Assembly (NCBI RefSeq): GCF_003967275.1 | Contig: NZ_AP018721.1 | Coordinates: forward strand, 1,488,001 to 1,552,000 | Direction: 5' to 3' | Source of the DNA: Sulfuritortus calidifontis | GTDB taxonomy: Bacteria > Pseudomonadota > Gammaproteobacteria > Burkholderiales > Thiobacillaceae | DNA: 64,000 nucleotides | Part shown: one piece after another, positions 7,022 to 17,239 of the stretch | Layout of the letters: each line of letters starts with the position of its first letter | Position numbering within the stretch: the first letter of the stretch is position 1 | Made by a program: the position numbers and the translations under genes | Notes under the pieces: generated by a model | The model's input: the letters and a program-made list of their open reading frames with translations, nothing else | Databases searched by the model: none | Told to the model about the DNA's origin: nothing

Positions 7022-9994
7022 ATGTCCCAACACTACGCAATCACCATGCCCCAGCTCTCGGACACCATGACCGAGGGCGTGGTGGTCACCTGGGAAAAGC
7101 AGCCCGGCGACCGCGTCGAGCGCGGTGACATCGTCGCCACGGTCGAGACCGACAAGGCCATCATGGACGTGGAGGTGTTCAAGGCCGGTTATCTGGCCGG
7201 CCCCCTGGCCGAGATCGGCAGCACCGTCCCGGTCGGCGCCGCCATGGCCTACATCACCGACACCCAAGGCGATCTGGCCATCGCCGCCGGGGAGGTGGTC
7301 ACCGAGCAGGCCCCGTCGGAGATGATCCCGCATCATGCCGGCACGCCCATCGTCATGCCCCAGCTGTCGGACACCATGACCGAAGGCATCGTGGTGACCT
7401 GGGAAAAGGCCATCGGCGACAAGATCAAGCGCGGCGACATCGTCGCCACGGTCGAGACCGACAAGGCGATCATGGACGTCGAGGTGTTCAACGAGGGCAT
7501 CCTGTCCGGTCCGCTGGCCGATGTCGGCAGCACCATCGAGGTCGGCCACCCCATGGCCTTCATCGTGCAGGACAAGGGCCAGGTCAACGACACCGTGGCC
7601 ACCGTCTCGGCCGAGCACAAGGTGGTCGAAACCCATCACGTGAAGCCGGGCGAAAAGATTCAGGCCGCGCCGAAGCCGGCTGCCGCCCCTGCCCCCGCTC
7701 TGCGCAGCGACGCCAAACCGGCAGCCCGTCCGCAAGGCCGCAAGGCCAGCCCGCTGGCACGCAAGCTCGCCGGCCAGATGGGCGTGGACCTGGACGGCGT
7801 CGCCGCCAGCGGTCCCGAGGGCGCCATCGTCGCCGACGACGTGCAGCGGGCGCGGCCGTCGATGAAGGAAGTGGCGCACAGCCTGCCGCAGGTCGACGTG
7901 CCGGGCGAAGGCCGGCCGATGACCTCGATGGAGAAGGCCGTCTCGCACGCGATGACCGCATCGCTGACGCTGCCGACCTTCAACGTCACCATGAACATCG
8001 ACACGGCCAAGCTCACCGCCGCCGCCAAAGCGCGCAAGGTGTCGGTCACCGTGGCGATCGCCAAGGCCTGTTCCGTGGCCATGGCCAAGTTCCCGCGCAT
8101 GAACTGGGCCTACCAGCCCATGGACAAGCTGGTCGAGCGCGGCAACCACGACTTCGGCATCGCCGTGAAATCGGACGATGGCGGCCTGGTGGTGCCCATC
8201 ATCAGCGGCATCGAGGCCAAGAGCCTGGAACAGATGCAGGCCGACTGGAACGACCTGGTGCCACGCGCCCGCATCCGCAAGCTGGCGCCCAAGGAATTCG
8301 CCAACCCCACCTTCACCATCTCCAACATGGGGATGTTCGGGGTGACCCATTTCACCGCGATCCCGACCCCGGGCATCGCCGCCATCCTGGCCATCGCCGC
8401 CAACGGCCCGCAGGGCACGCCGTTCACCATCACCGGTGACCACCGCGTGCTCAATGGCGCCGACGTCGCCGCCTATCTGGCCGAGCTGAAGCAGGTGATC
8501 GAGGCGCCCGAAGCCTGGATGGCCGGTGCCGGCAGCGTGGCTGCGGCCGCTCCGGCCGTGTCGCCCATCCCCGAGGGCAACTGGGACGTGCAGGTCGCCG
8601 TGATCGGCGGCGGCCCCGGCGGCGAGGACTGCGCCCGCGACCTGGTCGAGCACGGCATCAAGGTCGCCATGATCAACAACGCCCCCTTCCCCGGCGGCGA
8701 GTGCCTGTGGCGCGGCTGCATCCCGTCCAAGGCCTGGCGCCATGCGGCCGACATCATCCGCGACCGCGCGCATGATGCCGACAAGGGCGTGACCGGCACC
8801 GACAAGCCGAAGATGGTTTGGGAGACCCTGGAGCAGCACCGCAAGAGCATCCTGCAGACCCGGGGTGAACTGGCACTGAAGACCGACAAGGGCGTCAAGA
8901 TCGACGTGCGCGAGGGCTTCGCCTCCTTCGTCGACGCCCACACCCTGAAGATCGTCGGCCCCGACGGCAAGGAATCGACCCTCACCTTCGGCGCCGCGGT
9001 GATCGCCACCGGCGCCCCGCCCTTCGTACCGCCCATCCCGGGCGCGCGCGAGTGCCTGGAGACCGGCGGCGTCATCACCTCCGACACCGTGTGGAACCTG
9101 CCCAAGCCGCCCAAGAAGCTGGGCATCGTCGGCGGCGGCGTGATCGGCGTCGAAATGGCCCAGATCTGGCGCGACTTCGGTGCCGACATCCTGATGCTCG
9201 AGGCCAAGGACCGCATCCTGGCCGAGATCGAGGAAGAAATCGCCAAGCAACTCACCGCCATCCTGAACGAAGAGTTCAAGGTGGTGACTTCGGCCAAGAT
9301 CACCGAGATCTCCGGCAAGCCGGGCAAGATGACCATCAAGTACAGCGACGCCGAGGGCAAGGCCGACGAATACACCTGTGACTACGTGCTGATGGCCACC
9401 GGCAAGCGGCCCGACACCGCCAAGCTCAACCTGGAGGCCGTGGGCGTGGCGCTGGACGGCGCGGCGATCAAGGTGGATGCCAGCTGCCGCACCAACGTGC
9501 CGCACATCTATGCCGTGGGTGACGTGATCGGCGGCTACATGCTGGCCCACACCGCCGCCACCCAGGGCCGTGTCGCGGCGCACAACCTGTCCGGCCATGC
9601 GCTGCAATACAACCAGGACCTGGACTGCGGCGTCACCTTCTCGCGGCCCGAGGCCGGCTTCGTCGGCCTCTCGCTCGCCCAGGCCAAGGCCAAGGGCATC
9701 GACGCGGTCGAGGCCAAGATGCCCATGAGCATCGACGCCAAGGCCATGATCGCGCTGGAGACCCACGGCATGATCAAGCTGGTGGCCGACAAGGCCAGCC
9801 AGAAAATCATCGGCGTGCACTTCCTGGCCGACCACACCGACACCCTGATCGGCGCGGCGGTGATGATGGTGTCCGGCGGCATGACCCTGACCCAGGTCGC
9901 CCAGGCCATCTTCCCGCACCCGACCCAGACCGAGCTGTTCGGCGAGCTGGCGCGGCGCCTGCTGTCGCGCCTGCGTCGTACGGCAAAAAAATAA
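7022..9994 (+). CDS. Pyruvate dehydrogenase E2-E3 fusion protein
   Basis: One 990-aa chain joins dihydrolipoamide acetyltransferase to dihydrolipoamide dehydrogenase. Order: lipoyl domain 1 (K45 in ETDKA), lipoyl domain 2 (K148 in ETDKA), Ala/Pro linker, peripheral subunit-binding domain (about 242-276), acyltransferase domain (about 295-500, catalytic H474 in DHRVLNG), short linker, then the flavoprotein from about 522 with GGGPGG and redox cysteines C561 and C566 (GGECLWRGCIPSK). The C-terminus carries HPTQTE with the catalytic His. The usual DHRxxDG Asp is Asn478; as far as I recall, cyanobacterial and plastid E2s also lack Asp there. The start at MSQHYAITMPQL is the family start; the open frame reaches further upstream into the repeat. 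Confidence 0.93.
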   Translation: MSQHYAITMPQLSDTMTEGVVVTWEKQPGDRVERGDIVATVETDKAIMDVEVFKAGYLAGPLAEIGSTVPVGAAMAYITDTQGDLAIAAGEVVTEQAPSEMIPHHAGTPIVMPQLSDTMTEGIVVTWEKAIGDKIKRGDIVATVETDKAIMDVEVFNEGILSGPLADVGSTIEVGHPMAFIVQDKGQVNDTVATVSAEHKVVETHHVKPGEKIQAAPKPAAAPAPALRSDAKPAARPQGRKASPLARKLAGQMGVDLDGVAASGPEGAIVADDVQRARPSMKEVAHSLPQVDVPGEGRPMTSMEKAVSHAMTASLTLPTFNVTMNIDTAKLTAAAKARKVSVTVAIAKACSVAMAKFPRMNWAYQPMDKLVERGNHDFGIAVKSDDGGLVVPIISGIEAKSLEQMQADWNDLVPRARIRKLAPKEFANPTFTISNMGMFGVTHFTAIPTPGIAAILAIAANGPQGTPFTITGDHRVLNGADVAAYLAELKQVIEAPEAWMAGAGSVAAAAPAVSPIPEGNWDVQVAVIGGGPGGEDCARDLVEHGIKVAMINNAPFPGGECLWRGCIPSKAWRHAADIIRDRAHDADKGVTGTDKPKMVWETLEQHRKSILQTRGELALKTDKGVKIDVREGFASFVDAHTLKIVGPDGKESTLTFGAAVIATGAPPFVPPIPGARECLETGGVITSDTVWNLPKPPKKLGIVGGGVIGVEMAQIWRDFGADILMLEAKDRILAEIEEEIAKQLTAILNEEFKVVTSAKITEISGKPGKMTIKYSDAEGKADEYTCDYVLMATGKRPDTAKLNLEAVGVALDGAAIKVDASCRTNVPHIYAVGDVIGGYMLAHTAATQGRVAAHNLSGHALQYNQDLDCGVTFSRPEAGFVGLSLAQAKAKGIDAVEAKMPMSIDAKAMIALETHGMIKLVADKASQKIIGVHFLADHTDTLIGAAVMMVSGGMTLTQVAQAIFPHPTQTELFGELARRLLSRLRRTAKK

Positions 9995-10015
9995 GCCTCA
10001 TCGACCGAGCAAACC

Positions 10016-10047
10016 GGGGGCCGCTGTTGCGGCCCTCGGCATTTTTG
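10016..10047 (+). terminator. Rho-independent terminator after the PDH operon
   Basis: A 7-bp GC stem, GGGCCGC (10018-10024) with GCGGCCC (10029-10035) around a TGTT loop, is followed by TCGGCATTTTT. It lies 21 bp after the stop codon of the E2-E3 fusion and marks the end of the operon. Confidence 0.7.
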
Positions 10048-10178
10048 TCATTCAATCCCAATCGGTCGCGGGCAAAGCCGTGCCAGAGTGGCCAATTCCG
10101 GTTATATTTGCGTAAGATAATTCGGGAGAGTTCTTAGGATTCAGTGTTGAACTGACTCGAGAGCGAGAAACGACAAAT

Positions 10179-10793
10179 ATGCAGAACATGACCGAGAGCA
10201 TCGTCTACATCCTGGAAGACGACCCGACCATGGGCAAGTGGTACATCGGCCTGCTGCAATCGATCGGCGTCAATGTCGCGGTCTACCCCAGCGGCCAGGA
10301 ATTCCTCAGCATGGTCCACCCCTCCGATACCGCCTGCGCCGTCATGGACATGATCCTGCCCGACATGACCGGCCTGGCCGTGCTGGAAAAGATGCATGAG
10401 CGCGGTATCTGGATGCCGGTGATCTTCGCCTCCGGTTACGGCGATGTCGGTACCGCCGTGCAGGCGATGAAGGCCGGCGCCGAAGATTTCCTGGAAAAGC
10501 CGCTCAAGGCTCAGGTCTTCCTCGATGCCGTACAGAAGGCCCTGGCCAAGAGCCACCAAAGCCACCAGCTCAAGCCGGCCACCCAGGACGTCCAGGGCCT
10601 GATGGCCCGGCTGACCCCGCGCGAGCGGGAAGTGCTGGAATTGATCATGGCCGGTCTGTCGAACAAGGAAATGGCCAAGAAGATCGGCGTCAGCCCCCGG
10701 ACCATCGAGGTCCACCGGGCCAACCTCTATTCCAAGATGCGGGCCGATTCCCTGGCCGATCTGGTCCGCAAGGGGCTCGCCCTCTCGCAGTAG
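10179..10793 (+). CDS. FixJ/NarL-type response regulator, orphan
   Basis: A 204-aa two-domain regulator. The receiver domain (about 1-125) has the acidic pair in YILEDDPTMG, the phosphoacceptor aspartate in MDMILPDMTGL, and the lysine in FLEKPLKAQ. A LuxR-type DNA-binding domain follows, with LTPREREVLELI, SNKEMAKKIGVSPRTIEVHR and a closing helix. No histidine kinase gene lies next to it, so its partner is elsewhere. The chosen ATG could be replaced by the ATG three codons later; no strong ribosome site decides. Confidence 0.9.
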   Translation: MQNMTESIVYILEDDPTMGKWYIGLLQSIGVNVAVYPSGQEFLSMVHPSDTACAVMDMILPDMTGLAVLEKMHERGIWMPVIFASGYGDVGTAVQAMKAGAEDFLEKPLKAQVFLDAVQKALAKSHQSHQLKPATQDVQGLMARLTPREREVLELIMAGLSNKEMAKKIGVSPRTIEVHRANLYSKMRADSLADLVRKGLALSQ

Positions 10794-10888
10794 CTTCCGG
10801 GCCTCATCCAGCGCCCACCACTGCCTACCGCCGGATACCCGACGTAAGGTAATCTTCCGCTTTTGCACTTTTTCGCTGTCTTGCACTT

Positions 10889-12553
<1,665 letters not shown>

Positions 12554-12566
12554 AGCTCCCCGCCGC

Positions 12567-12767
12567 TCAATAGTGCGGCGGAATCTCGTCGCGCGCTTCG
12601 CCGCGCTCGGGCGGGGTCAGATCCTGCAGCTGCTGGGCGAGCTGCAGCAACTGCCGCTGCAGGCGCTCGATCTGCTCCTGCTGGCGGAACACCGTGCGGT
12701 TGAGTTCCTCCAGCAAGTCCTCGGCATAGCTCAGCTTGATTTCCAGCTCGGTCATGCGCGCTTCCAT
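12567..12767 (-). CDS. slyX: SlyX family protein
   Basis: A 66-aa coiled-coil protein of the SlyX family, of unknown function. The start MEARMTELEIKLSYAEDLLE and a Gln/Leu-rich heptad helix are typical, as is the short Pro-rich tail ending PPHY. A ribosome site, AGGAG, lies 8 bp before the ATG on the coding strand and decides the start inside a longer open frame. It is second in a leftward pair behind the DUF2288 gene, 31 bp apart. Confidence 0.88.
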   Translation of the reverse strand: MEARMTELEIKLSYAEDLLEELNRTVFRQQEQIERLQRQLLQLAQQLQDLTPPERGEARDEIPPHY

Positions 12768-12798
12768 GCTCGCTCCTGATTGCGTGATCGCGCCGACT

Positions 12799-13116
12799 TC
12801 AGTCATTCTGGGCCGGCGCGATTTCCTGGACCAACACCCAGGGGGCGACCACCACGGCCCAGAACACCGACTGCCGACCCTGCCAGACCACGGCATCCTC
12901 GGTCGCGGCGCGATCGATCCGGCCCGCCTCGAGCCAGGCCTCGATCGTCGGCTTGTCGTCCTGGGCGAAGCGCACCGCCACCTCGACCAGATCCATGCCC
13001 GGCGCCACCTTGACCACGGCGCCCCGGGCGAAATGACGTTCAAGCTCCCGCCAGTGGAGACGACCGGTCTCGCAGTTGAGTTTGGCGTGCAGGAGTGCTT
13101 CGGGATGGTCTTTCAT
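12799..13116 (-). CDS. DUF2288 family protein
   Basis: A 105-aa protein whose segments WRELERHFARGAVVKVAPG and FWAVVVAPWVLVQE match the DUF2288 family, of unknown function. No signal peptide, no membrane span, no cysteine cluster. It precedes slyX in the same direction. About 150 bp of noncoding DNA separates it from the divergent cyclase gene; no clear operator was seen there. Confidence 0.85.
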   Translation of the reverse strand: MKDHPEALLHAKLNCETGRLHWRELERHFARGAVVKVAPGMDLVEVAVRFAQDDKPTIEAWLEAGRIDRAATEDAVVWQGRQSVFWAVVVAPWVLVQEIAPAQND

Positions 13117-13270
13117 GGGCGCGGCCGCCTGGCAGAGGTACGTACGTAATTTTACCTGTGTCCAAAGACATCACAGAAGCCGAATCCTCCGGCCGGCAGT
13201 CCGGCGCAACCCGGCATCGGCCGGCAATTCCCAATTAAGATAGCAGCCATCCATAGCCCATTTCCAAGCC

Positions 13271-14161
13271 ATGCCGCTACCCCTGGAACGCGAAGCCATC
13301 CAGAACCTCACCGAAGAGCTGGAGGTAATCATCGCGGCCCATCTGGCCTGGTTCAAGCAGCTGAATCGCTCCCTGGTCTGCGCCTGCGACCCGCCGCCCG
13401 GCGACATGGCCCCCGATGCCCATCTGCGCTCGCCCTTCGGTCAGTGGTATTACACCCATGAGACCCACCCGCTGGTGGAATATCCCGCATTCCAGGAACT
13501 GGCCGAGGTACAGCAGGCCATGCACAATGCGGCCCGCCTGGCCCTGCTCGACATTATCCAGGGCGCGCGGCCCTTCCCCGAGACCTACGACAACTTCATC
13601 GACCTCAGCCTGCGGCTGAACACCAAGCTGCGCAAACTGCAGCTCGACATCATCGGCGAACTGCTGACCACCGACCCCTTGACCGGCTGCGCCACCCGCC
13701 GGGGCATGCTGGGCAAACTGCGCGAGGAACAGGAGCGTGCCATCCGCATCCAGCGCCCCTGCTGCATCTGCCTGATGGATTTCGACCGTTTCAAGCGGAT
13801 CAACGACGAACTCGGCCACCCTGCCGGCGATGCCGTGCTGCGCCAGGGCATGAAGTTCACCCTGGGTCTGCTGCGCAAATACGATTCGATCTACCGCTAT
13901 GGCGGCGAGGAATTTCTCATCTGCCTGCCCGGCACGCCGCTCAAGGACGCCGTCGTCGTGATCGAGCGCATCCGCAACGGACTGGCCCACTTGCCGGTCG
14001 AACTGCCCTCCGGCGAGACCTTGCGCATCTCCGCCTCCTTCGGCCTGGCCGAGATGCACACCAGGCGCCCGGTCGAGGAGGCCATCGCCAATGCCGACAT
14101 GGCCCTGATCCGGGCCAAGGAAAACGGCCGCAACCGCATCGAGATCTGGCAGCCGGAATAA
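13271..14161 (+). CDS. DgcZ-like diguanylate cyclase with CZB domain
   Basis: A 296-aa cytosolic enzyme. The N-terminal part (about 1-128) aligns with the zinc-binding CZB domain of E. coli DgcZ, and the C-terminal part is a GGDEF domain with GGEEF at 211-215 and an RxxD inhibitory site at R202-D205. The four CZB ligands of DgcZ (His, Cys, His, His) correspond here to H24, S54, Q81 and H85, so two are replaced; C37 and C39 are nearby. Catalysis looks intact, while zinc inhibition as known for DgcZ is doubtful. Transcribed towards pyrD, 80 bp away. Confidence 0.88.
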   Translation: MPLPLEREAIQNLTEELEVIIAAHLAWFKQLNRSLVCACDPPPGDMAPDAHLRSPFGQWYYTHETHPLVEYPAFQELAEVQQAMHNAARLALLDIIQGARPFPETYDNFIDLSLRLNTKLRKLQLDIIGELLTTDPLTGCATRRGMLGKLREEQERAIRIQRPCCICLMDFDRFKRINDELGHPAGDAVLRQGMKFTLGLLRKYDSIYRYGGEEFLICLPGTPLKDAVVVIERIRNGLAHLPVELPSGETLRISASFGLAEMHTRRPVEEAIANADMALIRAKENGRNRIEIWQPE

Positions 14162-14241
14162 TTCAAGCGGGCGGCAGGGATGAGGTGCCGGCGGCGATGC
14201 GGTAAAGTAGCGGCCCTGAAAACTCCCCACCCCGCCATTCG

Positions 14242-15261
14242 ATGAATCCCTACCCTTACCTGCGTCCTCTGCTGTTCGCGCTCGATGCCGAGAACGCCCA
14301 CAACCTCACGTTGAAGGCACTGAAGGCTGCGCAGGCTACAGGCCTGCTCGGGCTTGTGAGCGAAACCGTGACCGCCAGCCCGCGCACGGTCATGGGTCTG
14401 GAATTTCCCAATCCGGTCGGCCTGGCCGCCGGCCTGGACAAGAACGGCGAATGCATCGACGCCTGGGCCGCCCTCGGCTTCGGCTTCATCGAGGTGGGCA
14501 CCGTCACCCCCCGGCCCCAGCCAGGCAACCCCAAGCCGCGCCTGTTCCGCCTGCCCGATGCCCAGGCCATCATCAACCGCATGGGCTTCAACAATCACGG
14601 TATCGACGCCCTGCTGGAAAACGTCGCCCGCGCCCGCTACCGCGGCATCCTCGGCATCAACATCGGCAAGAACTTCGACACCCCGATTGAGCGGGCTGTG
14701 GACGACTACCTGATCGGCCTGCGCAAGGCCTACCCGGCAGCCAGCTACGTCACGGTCAACATCTCCTCGCCCAACACCAAGAACCTGCGCGACCTGCAAC
14801 AGGGTGACGAACTCAACCGGCTGCTCGCCGCCTTGAAGGCGGAACAGGCGCACCTGGCCGATCAGCATGGCAAGTACACCCCCATCGCTGTGAAGATCGC
14901 ACCCGACCTGGAAGCCAGCCAGATCACCGACATGGCTGCCCTGTTCCGCCAACATCGCATCGACGCCATCATCGCCACCAATACCACTTTGTCGCGCCAT
15001 GGTGTCGAGGGCCTAAACCACGGCGAAGAGGCTGGCGGCCTGTCGGGTCGGCCGGTGCGGGAAAAGTCGACCGCCGTGCTGGCAGCGCTGCATCGCGAAC
15101 TGGCGGGAGAAATTCCCCTGATCGGGGTCGGCGGCATCCTCTCGGGCGAGGATGCCAAGGCCAAACTGGCCGCAGGCGCCAGCCTGGTGCAGATCTACAG
15201 CGGCCTGATCTACCGCGGACCGGCGCTTATCGCCGAATGCGCGGCTGCCATCAGACCTTGA
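14242..15261 (+). CDS. pyrD: Dihydroorotate dehydrogenase, quinone-dependent
   Basis: Oxidises dihydroorotate to orotate in pyrimidine synthesis, passing electrons to quinone at the membrane. 339 aa with the class 2 features: an N-terminal amphipathic extension ([19 protein letters not shown]), the FMN region [28 protein letters not shown] with the catalytic serine, and GVGGI near the end. Its last 11 bp overlap the converging anti-sigma gene. Confidence 0.96.
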   Translation: MNPYPYLRPLLFALDAENAHNLTLKALKAAQATGLLGLVSETVTASPRTVMGLEFPNPVGLAAGLDKNGECIDAWAALGFGFIEVGTVTPRPQPGNPKPRLFRLPDAQAIINRMGFNNHGIDALLENVARARYRGILGINIGKNFDTPIERAVDDYLIGLRKAYPAASYVTVNISSPNTKNLRDLQQGDELNRLLAALKAEQAHLADQHGKYTPIAVKIAPDLEASQITDMAALFRQHRIDAIIATNTTLSRHGVEGLNHGEEAGGLSGRPVREKSTAVLAALHRELAGEIPLIGVGGILSGEDAKAKLAAGASLVQIYSGLIYRGPALIAECAAAIRP

Positions 15262-15964
15262 TGTAGACCCAGCCGGCCTGCAACTTGTCCACCACCTCGT
15301 CGAGCGCCGCCGGCGCGATGTGCACGCCGGGTAGCAGGCGGGTGTCCTGGCCGCGTTCCTGTAACTTCTTCAGCGTTTGGCCGCAGCCGATCAAGGCCAG
15401 GTTGTCATAGCGCGCCTGCAGCCGTTGCAGTCGATCGGCATAGGGTGAGGTCGCCGCGCGCAAGAGATCGATGCCCTGGCTGTTGGCCACCAGTTCGACC
15501 TGGATTCGTCGGCCATCGCGACGGGCGGCATCCAGGGCATGCTCAGCCCGGTCCAGAACCTGATCGAAACGGGCCAGGCCGGCCTTGTCGACATGCAGCA
15601 TGATCCGGTTCTGATTGGTCGCGACATTGCCCAGCCACGCGGTGCGCAGCGTGTCCCTGTCATCTGCCAGATGGCCGCGGCCCAGCCAACCAGCCAGCAC
15701 CCCGACCACGACCAGGCAGCTGGCGGCGATGGCGTGCCTGACCTGAGGCCGGCGACGGCCGGTACCGAAGTCGTGCGAGACGCTGTTCGGCCCACGATAG
15801 CTGGACTTGACCATCTCCTTGAGCATATTGAGCTCGCAGACCTGCCTTTTCAGCAGTGCATCGCCGCTGATCTGCTCGATGGCCTGGGTCCGCTCGGCCG
15901 GAGACAACTCGCCATCGACGAAGGCATTGAGGAATTCGTCCGAGAACTGCTGCGTCTTGTTCAT
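15251..15964 (-). CDS. Membrane anti-sigma factor with periplasmic DsrE-like domain
   Basis: 237 aa in three parts. Residues 1-77 form a cytosolic anti-sigma region with the [11 protein letters not shown] motif but no zinc HxxxCxxC motif. Residues about 78-95 ([18 protein letters not shown]) span the membrane. The outer part, about 118-237, aligns with the secreted DsrE-like protein at 16709-17182: both share a GID-L motif, a single Cys (C194 here) before a TLK stretch, and a closing [11 protein letters not shown]-type strand. The start codon abuts the stop of the sigma gene, so the two are coupled. I infer that the outer domain senses a sulfur or redox signal and releases the sigma factor; the signal is unknown. 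Confidence 0.85.
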   Translation of the reverse strand: MNKTQQFSDEFLNAFVDGELSPAERTQAIEQISGDALLKRQVCELNMLKEMVKSSYRGPNSVSHDFGTGRRRPQVRHAIAASCLVVVGVLAGWLGRGHLADDRDTLRTAWLGNVATNQNRIMLHVDKAGLARFDQVLDRAEHALDAARRDGRRIQVELVANSQGIDLLRAATSPYADRLQRLQARYDNLALIGCGQTLKKLQERGQDTRLLPGVHIAPAALDEVVDKLQAGWVYIKV

Positions 15965-16525
15965 TTATTTCACCCTCCGCAGTGGTGCCGAATCGCCCGC
16001 GGTCACCACATCGAATTCGATCAGGTCTTTTTTCAGTGACTGGCGGGCACGACACAGCCGGCTCATGACCGTGCCGATGGGGATATCGAGAATGCCGCTG
16101 ACCTCGGCATAGGAGAAATCTTCCAGGTCGACCAGGGTCAACACCTCGCGCTGCCCCAGCGGCAGACGCGCGACAGCGGCCCGCACCCGGTCGACGATCT
16201 GCCCCCGCTCGCCCAGCCGGTCCGGCCCCGGCGCCGGGTCGAGCAGGGCCTCTTCCAACTCGTCGATGTCCTCCTGGGGACGCAAACGCCGTAGGTGATC
16301 GCGCCAGCAGTTGGTCAGGATCGCGAACAGCCAAGGCTCGACCTGTTCGGACTCTCTGAGTTGGCTGCACTTTTCCACCGCGCGGGCCAGGGTCTCCTGA
16401 ACCAGGTCTTCGGCCAGCGCGCGGTTGTGACACCAGGCATAGGCCACGCGCAGCAGCCTGGCCCTTTGCTGCTTGAGCCGAACACCGCAGGCGCGTGAAC
16501 CGGAAAAAAATGAAAGCAAGGTCAT
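15965..16525 (-). CDS. ECF-type RNA polymerase sigma factor
   Basis: 186-aa sigma-70 family factor of extracytoplasmic-function type. Region 2 shows LAEDLVQETLARAV and WLFAILTNCWRDHLRR; region 4 shows LPLGQREVLTLVDLEDFSYAEVS in segments and GTVMSRLCRARQSL. The start at MTLLSFFSGS sits 42 nt downstream of the inferred transcription start; a longer frame upstream is not supported. Its promoter (16574-16600) has the same pattern as that of the divergent DsrE gene, suggesting autoregulation. Confidence 0.93.
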   Translation of the reverse strand: MTLLSFFSGSRACGVRLKQQRARLLRVAYAWCHNRALAEDLVQETLARAVEKCSQLRESEQVEPWLFAILTNCWRDHLRRLRPQEDIDELEEALLDPAPGPDRLGERGQIVDRVRAAVARLPLGQREVLTLVDLEDFSYAEVSGILDIPIGTVMSRLCRARQSLKKDLIEFDVVTAGDSAPLRRVK

Positions 16526-16573
16526 CGTTGGTTTAGGCAGCGATTTGCGAATTTGTGTCCCATCTTCAGCATG

Positions 16574-16600
16574 AGACGAATGTACCCCCCTATTTATTCC
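16574..16600 (-). promoter_or_regulatory. Predicted ECF promoter of the sigma/anti-sigma operon
   Basis: On the minus strand GGAATAAAT (GGAAT at 16600-16596) is followed, 17 bp after GGAAT, by CGTCT (16578-16574). The spacing and both boxes are identical to those of the divergent promoter at 16622-16648. Transcription would start about 40 nt upstream of the sigma gene ATG. Confidence 0.75.
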
Positions 16601-16621
16601 ATTATCACTGGAAATAAATCG

Positions 16622-16648
16622 GGAATAAATCCGGCGGCCCCTGCGTCT
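16622..16648 (+). promoter_or_regulatory. Predicted ECF promoter of the DsrE-porin operon
   Basis: GGAATAAAT begins at 16622 and CGTCT is at 16644-16648, exactly 17 bp after GGAAT. Box sequences and spacing equal those of the divergent sigma promoter. The DsrE gene starts about 53 nt beyond the inferred start point. This makes the DsrE gene and the porin likely targets of the adjacent sigma factor. Confidence 0.75.
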
Positions 16649-16708
16649 TAAGCAACAAGTCGTGCCTGGAGCGCCTGACGCGACCCCATACCACCAAGGA
16701 GACAACCG

Positions 16709-17182
16709 ATGAAACCAACCTCTCTGTTGACTGCACTGCTGGCAGCGCTGTCCTTCGCCATCGCAACACCTGTGGTTGCCGCCACTAATCCGGCCCCTGC
16801 CAAAGTAGCCAGCAAGAAGAAACCTGCCGCCCCCAAGGAAAAGGTGGTCTATCACATCAACGATGCCAGCGTTGCCCGCATCGCCATGCGCAACGTGGAG
16901 AACCACCTGGCCGCGGCGCCGGATGCCAAGATCGTCGTGGTCACCCATGGCAAGGGCATCGATTTCCTGCTCAACGACGCCAAGGACGACAAGGGGCCAT
17001 ATCAGGGCCAGGTAGCCGGCCTCAAGGAGAAAGGCGTCGAGTTCCGGGTCTGTCGCAACACCCTGAAAAGCCGCAACCTGGGCGATGACGCCGTCATCAT
17101 GGAAGCCCAGGTCGTGCCGTCCGGCGTCGCCGAGATCGGCAAGCTTCAGGCCAAGGAAGGCTACGTCTACCTGAAGCCTTAA
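16709..17182 (+). CDS. Secreted DsrE-family protein
   Basis: 157 aa with a Sec-type signal peptide (about 1-25, KPTSLLTALLAAL then a cut after PVVAA), a Lys/Ala/Pro linker, and a DsrE-like domain from about 45. It has HGKGIDFLL and one cysteine, C115, in RVCRNTLK. DsrE/F and TusD proteins handle sulfur on cysteine; a sulfur-binding role in the periplasm is inferred. The domain aligns with the outer part of the anti-sigma factor next door, so it may compete for or deliver the same ligand. Followed by a porin gene. Confidence 0.85.
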   Translation: MKPTSLLTALLAALSFAIATPVVAATNPAPAKVASKKKPAAPKEKVVYHINDASVARIAMRNVENHLAAAPDAKIVVVTHGKGIDFLLNDAKDDKGPYQGQVAGLKEKGVEFRVCRNTLKSRNLGDDAVIMEAQVVPSGVAEIGKLQAKEGYVYLKP

Positions 17183-17196
17183 GGTCAACCACGCAT

Positions 17197-17215
17197 CCGC
17201 CCGGACACCGGGCGG
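17197..17215 (+). other. Hairpin between DsrE and porin genes
   Basis: Perfect 8-bp inverted repeat, CCGCCCGG (17197-17204) and CCGGGCGG (17208-17215) around ACA. It lacks a T-run, so full termination is unlikely. It may protect or process the mRNA between the two genes. Confidence 0.55.
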
Positions 17216-17239
17216 TTCGCCAGCAATCAAGGGGATACC

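Noticed and set aside
7013-9919. A 968-codon open frame on the minus strand
   Set aside because: It lies opposite the E2-E3 fusion, whose domains and catalytic motifs are unmistakable. The antisense frame is His/Asp/Gly-rich without family features, a result of GC-rich codon bias.
12767-13043. Longer N-terminal extension of SlyX
   Set aside because: The extension overlaps the DUF2288 gene, while the ATG at 12767 has a proper ribosome site and fits the family length.
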